Of a DNA stretch of 64,000 bases, positions 41,804 through 49,992 are shown in pieces. The notes beneath the pieces are model-generated. The model saw nothing but the letters and a program-made list of their open reading frames with translations. It made no database searches and was not told the DNA's origin. Every line of letters starts with the position of its first letter. Within the stretch, counting starts at the first letter, position 1. The stretch is taken from NCBI GenBank assembly GCA_009901575.1, contig WXYP01000003.1, positions 434,001 to 498,000 of the forward strand, in the 5' to 3' direction. The stretch is from Flavobacteriaceae bacterium R38. GTDB taxonomy: Bacteria; Bacteroidota; Bacteroidia; Flavobacteriales; Flavobacteriaceae. A program made the position numbers and the translations under genes.

Positions 41804-42647
41804 ACTTCAAAGAATATAAATTTCGACCAATAATAATATTATCCTCATCTGAGATGAGCAAGGTACTGTTGTTTTTAAAGCAAATACTTTCTTTTTGAGA
41901 GTAATGATCTAGAAATATTTCTTTTAGGTCTCCTTCAAAAAAGTTGTCGCCTTTAAAATTTGAAAACAACCACACTTTGTCATGAGCTAATAATGCTATT
42001 CTTTTTTTATCGGGAGAAATAGCAGCAGATGTAATAGCACAACGTAAAAAATCATCACAAGTAGTAAAACTGTCAATCAATTCTGCCCTATGATTACCTT
42101 CTTTGGCAGGAATCTTATATAACAAGGTTTTTCCATTAAAAGGCTTGGTCCTGTTTTTGGTGAAAATATAGAGATATTCGTTATAGTAGATCAAAGCCTC
42201 TGCATCGTAGAGGAGTTTATCCTTTTTTGGAGGAAACTTATATTGCTCAGGATAGTAAAAGGTAATTCTCGTGGCTTCGAGGTCTTCTTTCTTAGTTTTA
42301 TCAGGATTGGATACTTTATAAATTCTTAAATCTTTTCGGTCATTATTATTATTCCCAAAATCACCAATATATAAATTTCCATCTTCATCTTTAGTCAGAT
42401 CCTCCCAATCTACATTTTTAGCATTTTTAATATTGATTTCTTTAACGATCTTTCCTTTATCATTAACTCCATAGATGTGATCTTTATTTCCACTGTCTTC
42501 AACTATCCATAGCAGTCCTTTTTCTGAAATTTTTTCGATACCGGAGTTTTCCCTGAGTTTAGAAGAGAGTTTTAATTCATGTTTTAATTGCCCATAATCG
42601 TTACAACTGATAAATAAAAATAAAATTACAATCGCGGCTTTTTTCAT
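41793..42647 (-). CDS. Exported lipoprotein-like protein with beta-propeller pattern
   Basis: A 284-residue protein with a signal peptide ending in FISC (Cys near residue 15, likely lipidated). The body has repeated beta-strand blocks resembling an NHL/SdiA-regulated-type propeller: LLWIVEDSGNKDHIYGV, VDWEDLTKDEDGNLYIGD, YDAEALIYYNEYLYIFTK, ITSAAISPDKKRIALLAHD. The DWEDL...YIGDFGNN motif with many Asp/Asn may bind calcium. The function is unknown. It converges on and overlaps the metallophosphoesterase-barrel gene by 11 bases. Confidence 0.75.
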   Translation of the reverse strand: MKKAAIVILFLFISCNDYGQLKHELKLSSKLRENSGIEKISEKGLLWIVEDSGNKDHIYGVNDKGKIVKEINIKNAKNVDWEDLTKDEDGNLYIGDFGNNNNDRKDLRIYKVSNPDKTKKEDLEATRITFYYPEQYKFPPKKDKLLYDAEALIYYNEYLYIFTKNRTKPFNGKTLLYKIPAKEGNHRAELIDSFTTCDDFLRCAITSAAISPDKKRIALLAHDKVWLFSNFKGDNFFEGDLKEIFLDHYSQKESICFKNNSTLLISDEDNIIIGRNLYSLKFKN

Positions 42648-42753
42648 TTTATTGATTATTATTTAGGTTGTTATCTATGGTTTTATGCATTTGCTTTTAG
42701 CATAAAATATCTAAGCAAGATAACTAAAATAGAAGTGAGAAAAAGTTTTTTTA

Positions 42754-42951
42754 ATGAAGATTAACAATTTTATAAATGACCTGTTTTTTAAGGAAGTAAA
42801 TTATATTAATGCTGATTTTTATTTTTTCATTCCAAAAGATAAAGATGAAAAATGGTATAGCATGGAATGTACTGGAAGAGCATTGTTAAATACAGAAAAA
42901 ATAGATGTTATACGTGATAAGATTGGATTAAAATACCCTTTAATAGCATAA
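42754..42951 (+). CDS. Small hypothetical protein (65 residues)
   Basis: A short open frame with a good A-rich upstream region and a strong terminator 20 bases after its stop, which suggests a real short transcript. The product is soluble, with mixed helix and strand (KDEKWYSMECTGRALL) and no recognised motif. An open frame on the opposite strand at 42819-43007 crosses the terminator and is less likely to be real. Confidence is limited. Confidence 0.45.
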   Translation: MKINNFINDLFFKEVNYINADFYFFIPKDKDEKWYSMECTGRALLNTEKIDVIRDKIGLKYPLIA

Positions 42952-42971
42952 ATCATATGCTTTAAATGAAA

Positions 42972-42995
42972 AGAAACCGCTTTTGAGCGGTTTCT
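42972..42995. terminator. Bidirectional intrinsic terminator
   Basis: A 10-bp perfect inverted repeat (agaaaccgct / agcggtttct) with a 4-base loop and T-runs on both strands. It can end the small plus-strand gene and the minus-strand amylase/lipoprotein transcript. Confidence 0.9.
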
Positions 42996-43018
42996 TTTTT
43001 TATACATGGAAAATCGTA

Positions 43019-43735
43019 TTAATTAACTCTAAACTGAAATACTTCAGAAGTAGAAGAGTTACCTTGTGAATCGATGGTGATGACTCTCCAATAATATACT
43101 TCTCCACTACTTATATTGACAGTCAAATCAGAATCAGAAGCAGTGCCTTCTACATCAGTTGGTGGATTTTCAGTACCGAAAAGTATTTCATACGATTGAA
43201 TATCGTCATCTATATCATTTCCGTCCCAATCTAATGTTATTTGATTTCCTGAAGGTAAATCTATGGATGATCCCATTTCCGGGTGTATTAAATCTGCTGG
43301 GAATGGAGCAAAATTTTCAACAGGAATTCCTGCATTGTAAAATTTCCATTCTTCACTTTGTGCAGTTTGAGTAGAAACGTTAGACCTTGAAGTTACAGAC
43401 CAGGCATATGGATTCCCTCTTAGAATTGTTATTTCTAATTCATTGGTTATTGAACTTAAAGTTCTTGTATTCCCCGAATTTAAATCCCTTAAACTTACCT
43501 GATAAGAATCTGTGTTATCAGACGCATTCCATCTAAAGACCACTGCGCTTTCTGTATCAGATAAAATAACACCTTCATTACATTCTGTATTGTTTTCAGG
43601 AAATATAAGTGTAGAAGCCGTAGGAGAGTCTACATTAGTTGGTGGCGGAGCTCCGTCATCGCTTCCACCTCCCGAACATGCAATTGTCATAGATGTAAAT
43701 ACGAATAAACGTAGTATGTTTTTTAATAATTTCAT
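43019..43735 (-). CDS. Lipoprotein with two fibronectin-III-like domains
   Basis: A 238-residue lipoprotein with the signal ending TIACSGGGS (Cys near residue 20). Two beta-sandwich units follow, each with the Fn3-like pattern seen in SusE-type proteins: FRWNASDNTDSYQVSLRDL ... YAWSVTSRS and LDWDGNDIDDDIQSYEI ... YYWRVITID. It overlaps the GH13 amylase stop by four bases (ATGA), so it is translationally coupled and part of the starch locus. A role in holding glycan or the amylase at the surface is inferred. Confidence 0.78.
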   Translation of the reverse strand: MKLLKNILRLFVFTSMTIACSGGGSDDGAPPPTNVDSPTASTLIFPENNTECNEGVILSDTESAVVFRWNASDNTDSYQVSLRDLNSGNTRTLSSITNELEITILRGNPYAWSVTSRSNVSTQTAQSEEWKFYNAGIPVENFAPFPADLIHPEMGSSIDLPSGNQITLDWDGNDIDDDIQSYEILFGTENPPTDVEGTASDSDLTVNISSGEVYYWRVITIDSQGNSSTSEVFQFRVN

Positions 43736-46700
43736 TGCTTGATAATTTTATAATTAGAAACTCCGGAAGCCGTTTCAACCTGGAGGATATAAATACCACT
43801 ATTAAAGGTGTCCATGTTCATTTGAATCCTGTTTTGCCGGACATCGTAACGATCTCTAAGCACCATTTGTCCGGTGTATGTATACAGTGTAACATTGACT
43901 TCAGCATCATTTTGAGGTAAAAGATTTATGAATAATGGACTTCCATTCTGAACCGGATTAGGATAAACCAAAGCAGTATTTGAAATGAAGATTGTTTCTG
44001 AATAAACTCCCTGGCAATTTCTATCTGTGCTTACTTCCAGGGTATTCTCTGTTTGAGTTAAATCTAATGTAATATTAGAATCAGAGGTTGTAATTACCCT
44101 GTCGTTTATACGTATGGTATATATATTTCCTCCTTCCATAGACAAGGTTACAGTCCTTGAATCGGAATTGATACTTGAGAATACAGATAAATCTTCAGGT
44201 TCAGTAATATTAATAGAGAAGCATTGCTCGTAACTTGTTTGCCCTTCAACAGTAATGCAAACCTGATATGCACCTGCAGCCAGATCTGTAAATTCAACGG
44301 TATTGGTAAAAGAACTAGTGGTGTTTATCCCACTTCCACTAAGGACAGCCGTATAATTTAAAGATTGTTGTGCAGCAATCGCGATACTACCATTGTTACT
44401 GGATCTGCACGTTTCACTATTCGTTCTTAACGCGAAATTAGTTGAAGGAAGTGAAAATACTTCACATCCGGTTACATCTACTGTAGCTCCAAATGGAGTA
44501 TCAGGACACAGGTCTTCACTGTTTGGAACACCATCAGCATCTGTATCGTCAGGATCAATTAAAACCAGGCTAGGCTGATCTGCATAAATTAAATAAGCTC
44601 CGGGAGCCAGGGTAATTGGAGCAGAAGAATTATTTACTTCCAAAGGAGTGTTGTTATCCAATAAACTGTACCAGGTACCTGTTTTTTGAAAAGAAGGATT
44701 AATTTCTTGTTCGATAATTCCAAAATTTCCTAAAATAGTAATGTATTCTATTTCCCCGGTTGCTGCATTTTGATTTCTAAGCTGAATCTTTTTCAATCCG
44801 TTAGAATTACCTACATCCAAAGTAAAATCTGAAGTTTTAAAGATAGGTTCGTTAAGTTTTAATGCGATTAAATCTGACCAATTTTCGTATAAAGCAGCTC
44901 GATCAGGTACATCAGCATAATCCCAACGAATTGGTTTAGGGTTGGTTCTGCAACTTTCGTCAATAGACCCATCTTCACACCTGTTAATGCTAAAATCATA
45001 TCCTAGTTCACCAAACTGCCATATCATTTTAGGACCGGGAATGGTAAAATAAAAAGCACCAGCCAATTGTTGACGATCTAATGCAGTTGACAGGTTTTTT
45101 ACATCATAAGTACTATTGGCATTTCCAAATTGAAGATTTTTATACATCAATCTTTCTTCGTCATGACTTTCCATATAACCTACGTTAGAAGGTGTTGTCC
45201 AGCCCCTGTTTAAATAGGAAATAAAAGAAAAATCAGATTTGCCATTTTCGTGAAAACCTAAGGTTGCTTCGTTATAGTTGAAGTTATGATTACTCCAAAC
45301 CAACATTCCTGAGTTAATCAATTGTGTTTCTTCACTGTTGGGAGCAAAGTGTTCTAAGATAACATATGCATCATTATCATATGTACGTATTTCATTATAC
45401 ATCCTGGTCAGAATATCTATTCTGGCCTGGTCAAAAGAGTTTCCGTCTCCAACTGTATTGGTAAACCCTTTTGTAAAATCAAAACGGAATCCGTCAATAT
45501 TATATTCTTCCAGCCAAAATCTGTTTAACCGATCGACATAAGCTTGGGTAGCAGGAGATTCATGATCTAAATCATTAAAAAACTGCAGAAAGCTATTAGG
45601 ACTGTTTACGTTGAAGAAAGGGTTGTTACTGGCAACCGGACAATTAAAATCTCCCCCACATTCATTCCATAAACGAAAGTAAGGATTTTGACCTGTTGCA
45701 TGATTGTAAACTACATCCAGAATAACCGCTATTCCTCGTGCATGACATTCATCAACAAAACGTTTAAAAGCATCCTGGGTTCCATAATATTTATCTAAAG
45801 CCATATGGAAAGAAGAGTTGTATCCCCAGCTAATATTTCCGTCAAATTCACTGACCGGCATGAGTTCTATAGCATTAATTCCCAAATCGACAAGGTAATC
45901 CAACCTGTTTCTTACTGCATCAAAAGAATGTAGAGCATCAAAATCTCTAATGAGTAACTCGTAAATAACTAAATCTGTAGTTTCAGGTTTTTGAAAATCT
46001 GTTGTCTGCCATACATATTCAGGATCTCCAAGCCGCATTAAAGTAACGGCATGATTTGTTTCTCCTGTGGGATAAGCAGGGAGATCTGGATAGGTGATAT
46101 CGTCTATAAACTGATCGTTGAATTCATCTAGAATTACTTCAGAATACGGATCCGCAATTCTGATGGTTCCATCTACCAGGTATTGATACATATGATCGAA
46201 TTGAGGTGTTAATCCGCTTAATTCAATCCAAAATCGATCTTGAGCACTATCTTTTTTCATCAGATAATTGTCATCGATCTGCCAATTGTTAAAATCTCCG
46301 ATTACATGGACAAATTCTTTTTCGGGAGCAAATAATACCAATGTTGCTTTTGTATTATCATTAGGGTCTGGGTTTAATCCGTCTAAAAGGCCTGCAGGAA
46401 GTGCTTCTTCAACAACAGAAGGCCTGACTAATGCTCTAAAAGAGACATTTTGTGTAGTAGTTCCGTCTGTAGCCTCTAGTCTAAAATCTGTATTGGTTGT
46501 AACGGTGTAATTATTAGTGTACGATGAAGTAGCTGTTGCAGTAGCTACAGCTATACCATTTGCAAATAATGTATAATCTGCATTGATAGGTGTAGAGGCA
46601 CTTATGTTTAGTATTTCATTTGCATTTAAAATAGTTAAACTATTTTCTTGAGGGCTGTTGAGTGTTAATTGGAATCGGCCTACATCAAATATTTGATCTC

Positions 46701-47076
46701 CTGTTTGATTGCTGCCATCCTGAGATTTAAGCAATATTCCAATACGGCTAATGTTTGTTGCCTGGTAGAAAGTAGTAGGAGTAAAAGAATAACTATAAGT
46801 ACCATCCCCATTATTGGTAAACCTTGCGGTATCGGGAGAGTTATTAAAGTTATTACCTGTTTGCAATGCATTACCACCAAAATCTCCATTTTGATCAAAA
46901 TACCAGGCCCAGAGGTAAATATCTGATACCCCCCATGATGCCATAGGATCAAAATTTGAAACGGTGATAGTTATTTCTTCATTTTCGTTAAACGGATTAG
47001 GAGTAAGCGTAATAGTTTGTCCAATCCCTTTAAAACCAATAGAAAAAAATAAAAAAAGGAGTAGTGTTTTTTTCAT
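43732..47076 (-). CDS. T9SS-secreted GH13 alpha-amylase family enzyme
   Basis: A 1114-residue secreted enzyme: signal peptide (residues 1-19), beta-sandwich region to about 230, a CBM48-like domain (FVHVIGDFNNWQIDDNYLM), and the GH13 barrel with the four conserved blocks: DVVYNHATG, GFRFDFTKG (nucleophile Asp), VILEHFAPN (acid/base Glu) and YMESHDEER (third Asp). After the catalytic part come a calcium-binding thrombospondin-type repeat (DPDDTDADGVPNSEDLCPD), a further beta domain, and a T9SS sorting tail (LVYPNPVQNGSPLFINLLPQ ... SNYKIIKQ). It should cleave starch outside the cell. A terminator separates it from the susE-like gene. Confidence 0.92.
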   Translation of the reverse strand: MKKTLLLFLFFSIGFKGIGQTITLTPNPFNENEEITITVSNFDPMASWGVSDIYLWAWYFDQNGDFGGNALQTGNNFNNSPDTARFTNNGDGTYSYSFTPTTFYQATNISRIGILLKSQDGSNQTGDQIFDVGRFQLTLNSPQENSLTILNANEILNISASTPINADYTLFANGIAVATATATSSYTNNYTVTTNTDFRLEATDGTTTQNVSFRALVRPSVVEEALPAGLLDGLNPDPNDNTKATLVLFAPEKEFVHVIGDFNNWQIDDNYLMKKDSAQDRFWIELSGLTPQFDHMYQYLVDGTIRIADPYSEVILDEFNDQFIDDITYPDLPAYPTGETNHAVTLMRLGDPEYVWQTTDFQKPETTDLVIYELLIRDFDALHSFDAVRNRLDYLVDLGINAIELMPVSEFDGNISWGYNSSFHMALDKYYGTQDAFKRFVDECHARGIAVILDVVYNHATGQNPYFRLWNECGGDFNCPVASNNPFFNVNSPNSFLQFFNDLDHESPATQAYVDRLNRFWLEEYNIDGFRFDFTKGFTNTVGDGNSFDQARIDILTRMYNEIRTYDNDAYVILEHFAPNSEETQLINSGMLVWSNHNFNYNEATLGFHENGKSDFSFISYLNRGWTTPSNVGYMESHDEERLMYKNLQFGNANSTYDVKNLSTALDRQQLAGAFYFTIPGPKMIWQFGELGYDFSINRCEDGSIDESCRTNPKPIRWDYADVPDRAALYENWSDLIALKLNEPIFKTSDFTLDVGNSNGLKKIQLRNQNAATGEIEYITILGNFGIIEQEINPSFQKTGTWYSLLDNNTPLEVNNSSAPITLAPGAYLIYADQPSLVLIDPDDTDADGVPNSEDLCPDTPFGATVDVTGCEVFSLPSTNFALRTNSETCRSSNNGSIAIAAQQSLNYTAVLSGSGINTTSSFTNTVEFTDLAAGAYQVCITVEGQTSYEQCFSINITEPEDLSVFSSINSDSRTVTLSMEGGNIYTIRINDRVITTSDSNITLDLTQTENTLEVSTDRNCQGVYSETIFISNTALVYPNPVQNGSPLFINLLPQNDAEVNVTLYTYTGQMVLRDRYDVRQNRIQMNMDTFNSGIYILQVETASGVSNYKIIKQ

Positions 47077-47124
47077 TTAGATGAATGTTACATGTATTGT
47101 AGAAGGGTATGATTTACTTTTGAA

Positions 47125-47160
47125 AACAAAAGGCCATTTAGTAATAAACAGCCTTTTGTT
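47125..47160. terminator. Terminator between the susE-like and amylase genes
   Basis: A 10-bp perfect inverted repeat (aacaaaaggc / gccttttgtt) with a 16-base loop, 48 bases beyond the susE-like stop. The long loop suggests moderate strength, so some read-through to the amylase gene is likely. I see no clear TAnnTTTG promoter for the amylase between it and the start. Confidence 0.65.
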
Positions 47161-47207
47161 TTTTGATGAATTTCTTAAAATAAATTTATTTAATGACTGC
47201 GATTTTT

Positions 47208-48329
47208 TTATTGCAATTCCAAAACATAAGTTTCTTCACCTTGAACTCTTAAATCTAAAGTCACATTATAAGTACCAGCTGTAATTGGAATATCGTTTCC
47301 AAAACCTCCCATCATTAATTCTCCTGGTCCTCCGCCATCTCTTGTACCAAAGTTGCTGGCAAAATCGTCATTAAGTCTAAACTTAAATACGCCATCAGCT
47401 CCAATAGTTACATTAAAAGCAAACCAAACTCCAGGATTACAAGGATCTTCAGTTAACCTGATATCAGGACCTGAACCTCCAAAATCATTGATAGTGTTTC
47501 CAACCATTCCCCAGCTATCGGCGTTAGTATCGATAGTGTAAGTCAGGTTATTAAAATCTGCTGTTACCAGTGCGATACCAGTACTTCCACCTGAACCAAA
47601 AGGAATATCATTACCGAAACCTCCCATAGTTAACGTAAACTCACCTCCGTCACCTAATCCGAAATTAACAGCAAAATCCATATTCTCTCTGAATTTACCT
47701 AATGCTCCAGGTAAGTTAATTGCTGCAAAGTGTATACCATCCTCATTAGTATAAAGAGGTGTGTCTGGATCTGAATTCCCATTAAAGAAAATAATTCCGA
47801 AAGTCGATAGTTCAACTGGGTTACAAGCCAATCCGGTTTCTACTAATTCAACGTTAAATGCTACAGTTTCAGAAAATGATTCAACAGTATTTGCGCCATC
47901 ATTTCCGGTAAATGCTCTAACTCTCAAATATACAGTACCTACATTATTAGGATTTCCTTGTGCATCATTAGTGCTTGGATCTGCGTCAAGACCAAGTGTT
48001 TCTGCAAGATCTAGCAAATTCCTTACAGTTACAGCAATGTTGTTATCTGTTGTATTGGAAATAGCATTAAAAACACTGTTGTCTGTAGATCCCTGCAATT
48101 CATACCTCACTTCTGTTGGTACACCAAAATCTAAAGGCGTCCACACAAAACGTTCGGCAATATTTGCAGCAGTTGCATTAGATAATAAATAATTAGCTGC
48201 AAAAGAATTTGTAAATATAAGGCCTTCAGGATCTGGCTGAAGCGTAAAATCTAAACTTTCATCATCGGAACAAGAATTTAAGCCTATAGCTAAAATAAAA
48301 GCCAATGATACCATTAATAATTTTTTCAT
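47208..48329 (-). CDS. SusE/SusF-like starch-binding lipoprotein
   Basis: A predicted 373-residue lipoprotein (signal MKKLLMVSLAFILAIGLNSCSDD). After an N-terminal SusE-like Fn3 domain (residues 25-165) come two similar units: FRENMDFAVNFGLGDGGEF with MGGFGNDIPFGSG, and FRLNDDFASNFGTRDGGG with MGGFGNDIPITAG, which look like tandem starch-binding domains. In the Bacteroides Sus system SusE and SusF hold maltooligosaccharides at the cell surface. The start 45 bases inside the longest frame is preferred because the signal peptide begins there. It is third in the susC-susD-susE order. Confidence 0.85.
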   Translation of the reverse strand: MKKLLMVSLAFILAIGLNSCSDDESLDFTLQPDPEGLIFTNSFAANYLLSNATAANIAERFVWTPLDFGVPTEVRYELQGSTDNSVFNAISNTTDNNIAVTVRNLLDLAETLGLDADPSTNDAQGNPNNVGTVYLRVRAFTGNDGANTVESFSETVAFNVELVETGLACNPVELSTFGIIFFNGNSDPDTPLYTNEDGIHFAAINLPGALGKFRENMDFAVNFGLGDGGEFTLTMGGFGNDIPFGSGGSTGIALVTADFNNLTYTIDTNADSWGMVGNTINDFGGSGPDIRLTEDPCNPGVWFAFNVTIGADGVFKFRLNDDFASNFGTRDGGGPGELMMGGFGNDIPITAGTYNVTLDLRVQGEETYVLELQ

Positions 48330-48376
48330 GTGTATAATTTTTAATTCTTTTAGATATGATTGTAATTGGTTCATTT

Positions 48377-49981
48377 TTAATATCCTGGATTTTGCCCCAA
48401 ATTAGGATTGGCTGCCCTACTGTTATTAGGAACAGGGAATAGATTAAATATCTCAGAAATTGGAGCTCCGTTTGGAGAATTTCCTTTGAAGGCCCATAAA
48501 TAAGACGATCCTGTAAATAGCCCGAATCTTCTTAAATCTTGCCTTCTATGCGCTTCCCAATGAAGTTCTCTGGAACGTTCATCAATTAAAAAGTCTAATG
48601 TAAGCTCTCCAGGAGTGATGTTTGCAGAGGTATCACCAAAAGCTCTTTCCCTTAATTGGTTTACCAAATCCAGAGCTGTAGCTATAGAACCGCCGCCACC
48701 TCTTAGATGAGACTCAGCATACATTAAATGAACATCTGCTAACCTGAATAATGGGAAATCAGTATCTGTAAACAAACGATCCTGGCCTGGAGTACCATCA
48801 GATCTTAAGTTTGAATATTTCCCTAAAATAAAGCCTTCAGAAGGATCTGATACTGTTTCTATATCAATAGGTCTTTCTTCAGAAATAATAGTATTTCTGG
48901 CGTCATTATCAAATAAAGGATCTTCAAAAAGCTCTGAAAATTGTCTTCTTAATCTGAATAAACCTCCGAAACCACCGGCATTAACACCAAAATCCTCTCC
49001 GTTATCTTCAAAACTTCCAACTTGTCCTTGGATTAAAATAGTAGTCCCTCCAAAGTTTTGAGTTACTAATCCGTCGTTTACTACGGGGAAAATAATTTCA
49101 TTTTGTGCACCATTAGAATCATTATCTGCTAAAAAGTTATAGCTGTAATCTGGTACTAAACTATATCCGCTATTGATGATTTGATTACATAATGTAAGAC
49201 AGTCTGCATAACGATTTTGGCCAACATAAACTTCTGCATTTAAATAAAGTTTTGCTAAGATCATTCTGGCAACTCCCTGATCTACACGTCCGTATTCATT
49301 TTGAAGCGCAGGAATTAATTCACCATCTACAGCAATCAGTTCAGACTCGATAAACCCAAATAATTCTTCTCCGGTAATTTCCGGAGTATCTAAATCTCCT
49401 ACTACACTATCTTCTGTTACAAAAGGAGCTCTCCCAAACATGTCTAATAAGTGATAATAAGAAAGTGCTCTTAATACTCTTGCTTCTGCTCTAAAAACTC
49501 TGATGTCGTCTCTCAAAGCTCCGGAAACTCCTCTCCCGTCCAGAACATCATCTGTAGTTTGTCTTAAAAATTCATTTGCCAATGCTAATGAGAAAGAAGC
49601 ACGTGAAAACATTCCTAAAATAAGTACATTAGAAGCATCCCAGGTCGTCCTGTTAATTCCACGAATTCCCGGATCATTTTCAAAAGTAAAAATCGCCTCA
49701 TCTGTCGAAAGGTTTTGAAGATTCCAAAGCCCCCTGATGTATTGTCCTGTTCCAGCATCTAAACCACCAATGTTTGTAGAGCCTCCACCGTTAAGGCCAG
49801 AGAGTGATAAATTTCCATATACCCCTGCCAGCAGTTGGCGATAACTGTCGGTACTGCTAAAGAAATCATCTTCTAAAACTAGGTCATCATCTTCAGGAAG
49901 TACATCAAGATCATCTTCACATGCACTCATTGTCAATACTATGACTAAAAAGTAGAATATGTATTTGATATTTTTTTTCAT
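48377..49981 (-). CDS. SusD/RagB-family nutrient-binding lipoprotein
   Basis: A 534-residue lipoprotein (signal ending TMSACEDD, then an acidic linker). It has the SusD helical TPR-like scaffold: FRAEARVLRALSYYHLLDMFG is the family hallmark, with RMILAKLYLNAEVY and, near the C-terminus, LDFLIDERSRELHWEAHRRQDLRRF. SusD proteins form the lid over the SusC barrel and bind the glycan before import. It lies 11 bases after the susC gene, in the same transcript. Confidence 0.95.
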   Translation of the reverse strand: MKKNIKYIFYFLVIVLTMSACEDDLDVLPEDDDLVLEDDFFSSTDSYRQLLAGVYGNLSLSGLNGGGSTNIGGLDAGTGQYIRGLWNLQNLSTDEAIFTFENDPGIRGINRTTWDASNVLILGMFSRASFSLALANEFLRQTTDDVLDGRGVSGALRDDIRVFRAEARVLRALSYYHLLDMFGRAPFVTEDSVVGDLDTPEITGEELFGFIESELIAVDGELIPALQNEYGRVDQGVARMILAKLYLNAEVYVGQNRYADCLTLCNQIINSGYSLVPDYSYNFLADNDSNGAQNEIIFPVVNDGLVTQNFGGTTILIQGQVGSFEDNGEDFGVNAGGFGGLFRLRRQFSELFEDPLFDNDARNTIISEERPIDIETVSDPSEGFILGKYSNLRSDGTPGQDRLFTDTDFPLFRLADVHLMYAESHLRGGGGSIATALDLVNQLRERAFGDTSANITPGELTLDFLIDERSRELHWEAHRRQDLRRFGLFTGSSYLWAFKGNSPNGAPISEIFNLFPVPNNSRAANPNLGQNPGY

Positions 49982-49992
49982 TTTTTCTGTAT

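Noticed and set aside
42819-43007. Minus-strand 62-codon frame opposite the small plus-strand gene
   Set aside because: It runs through the hairpin terminator at 42972-42995 and has no leader or promoter element.
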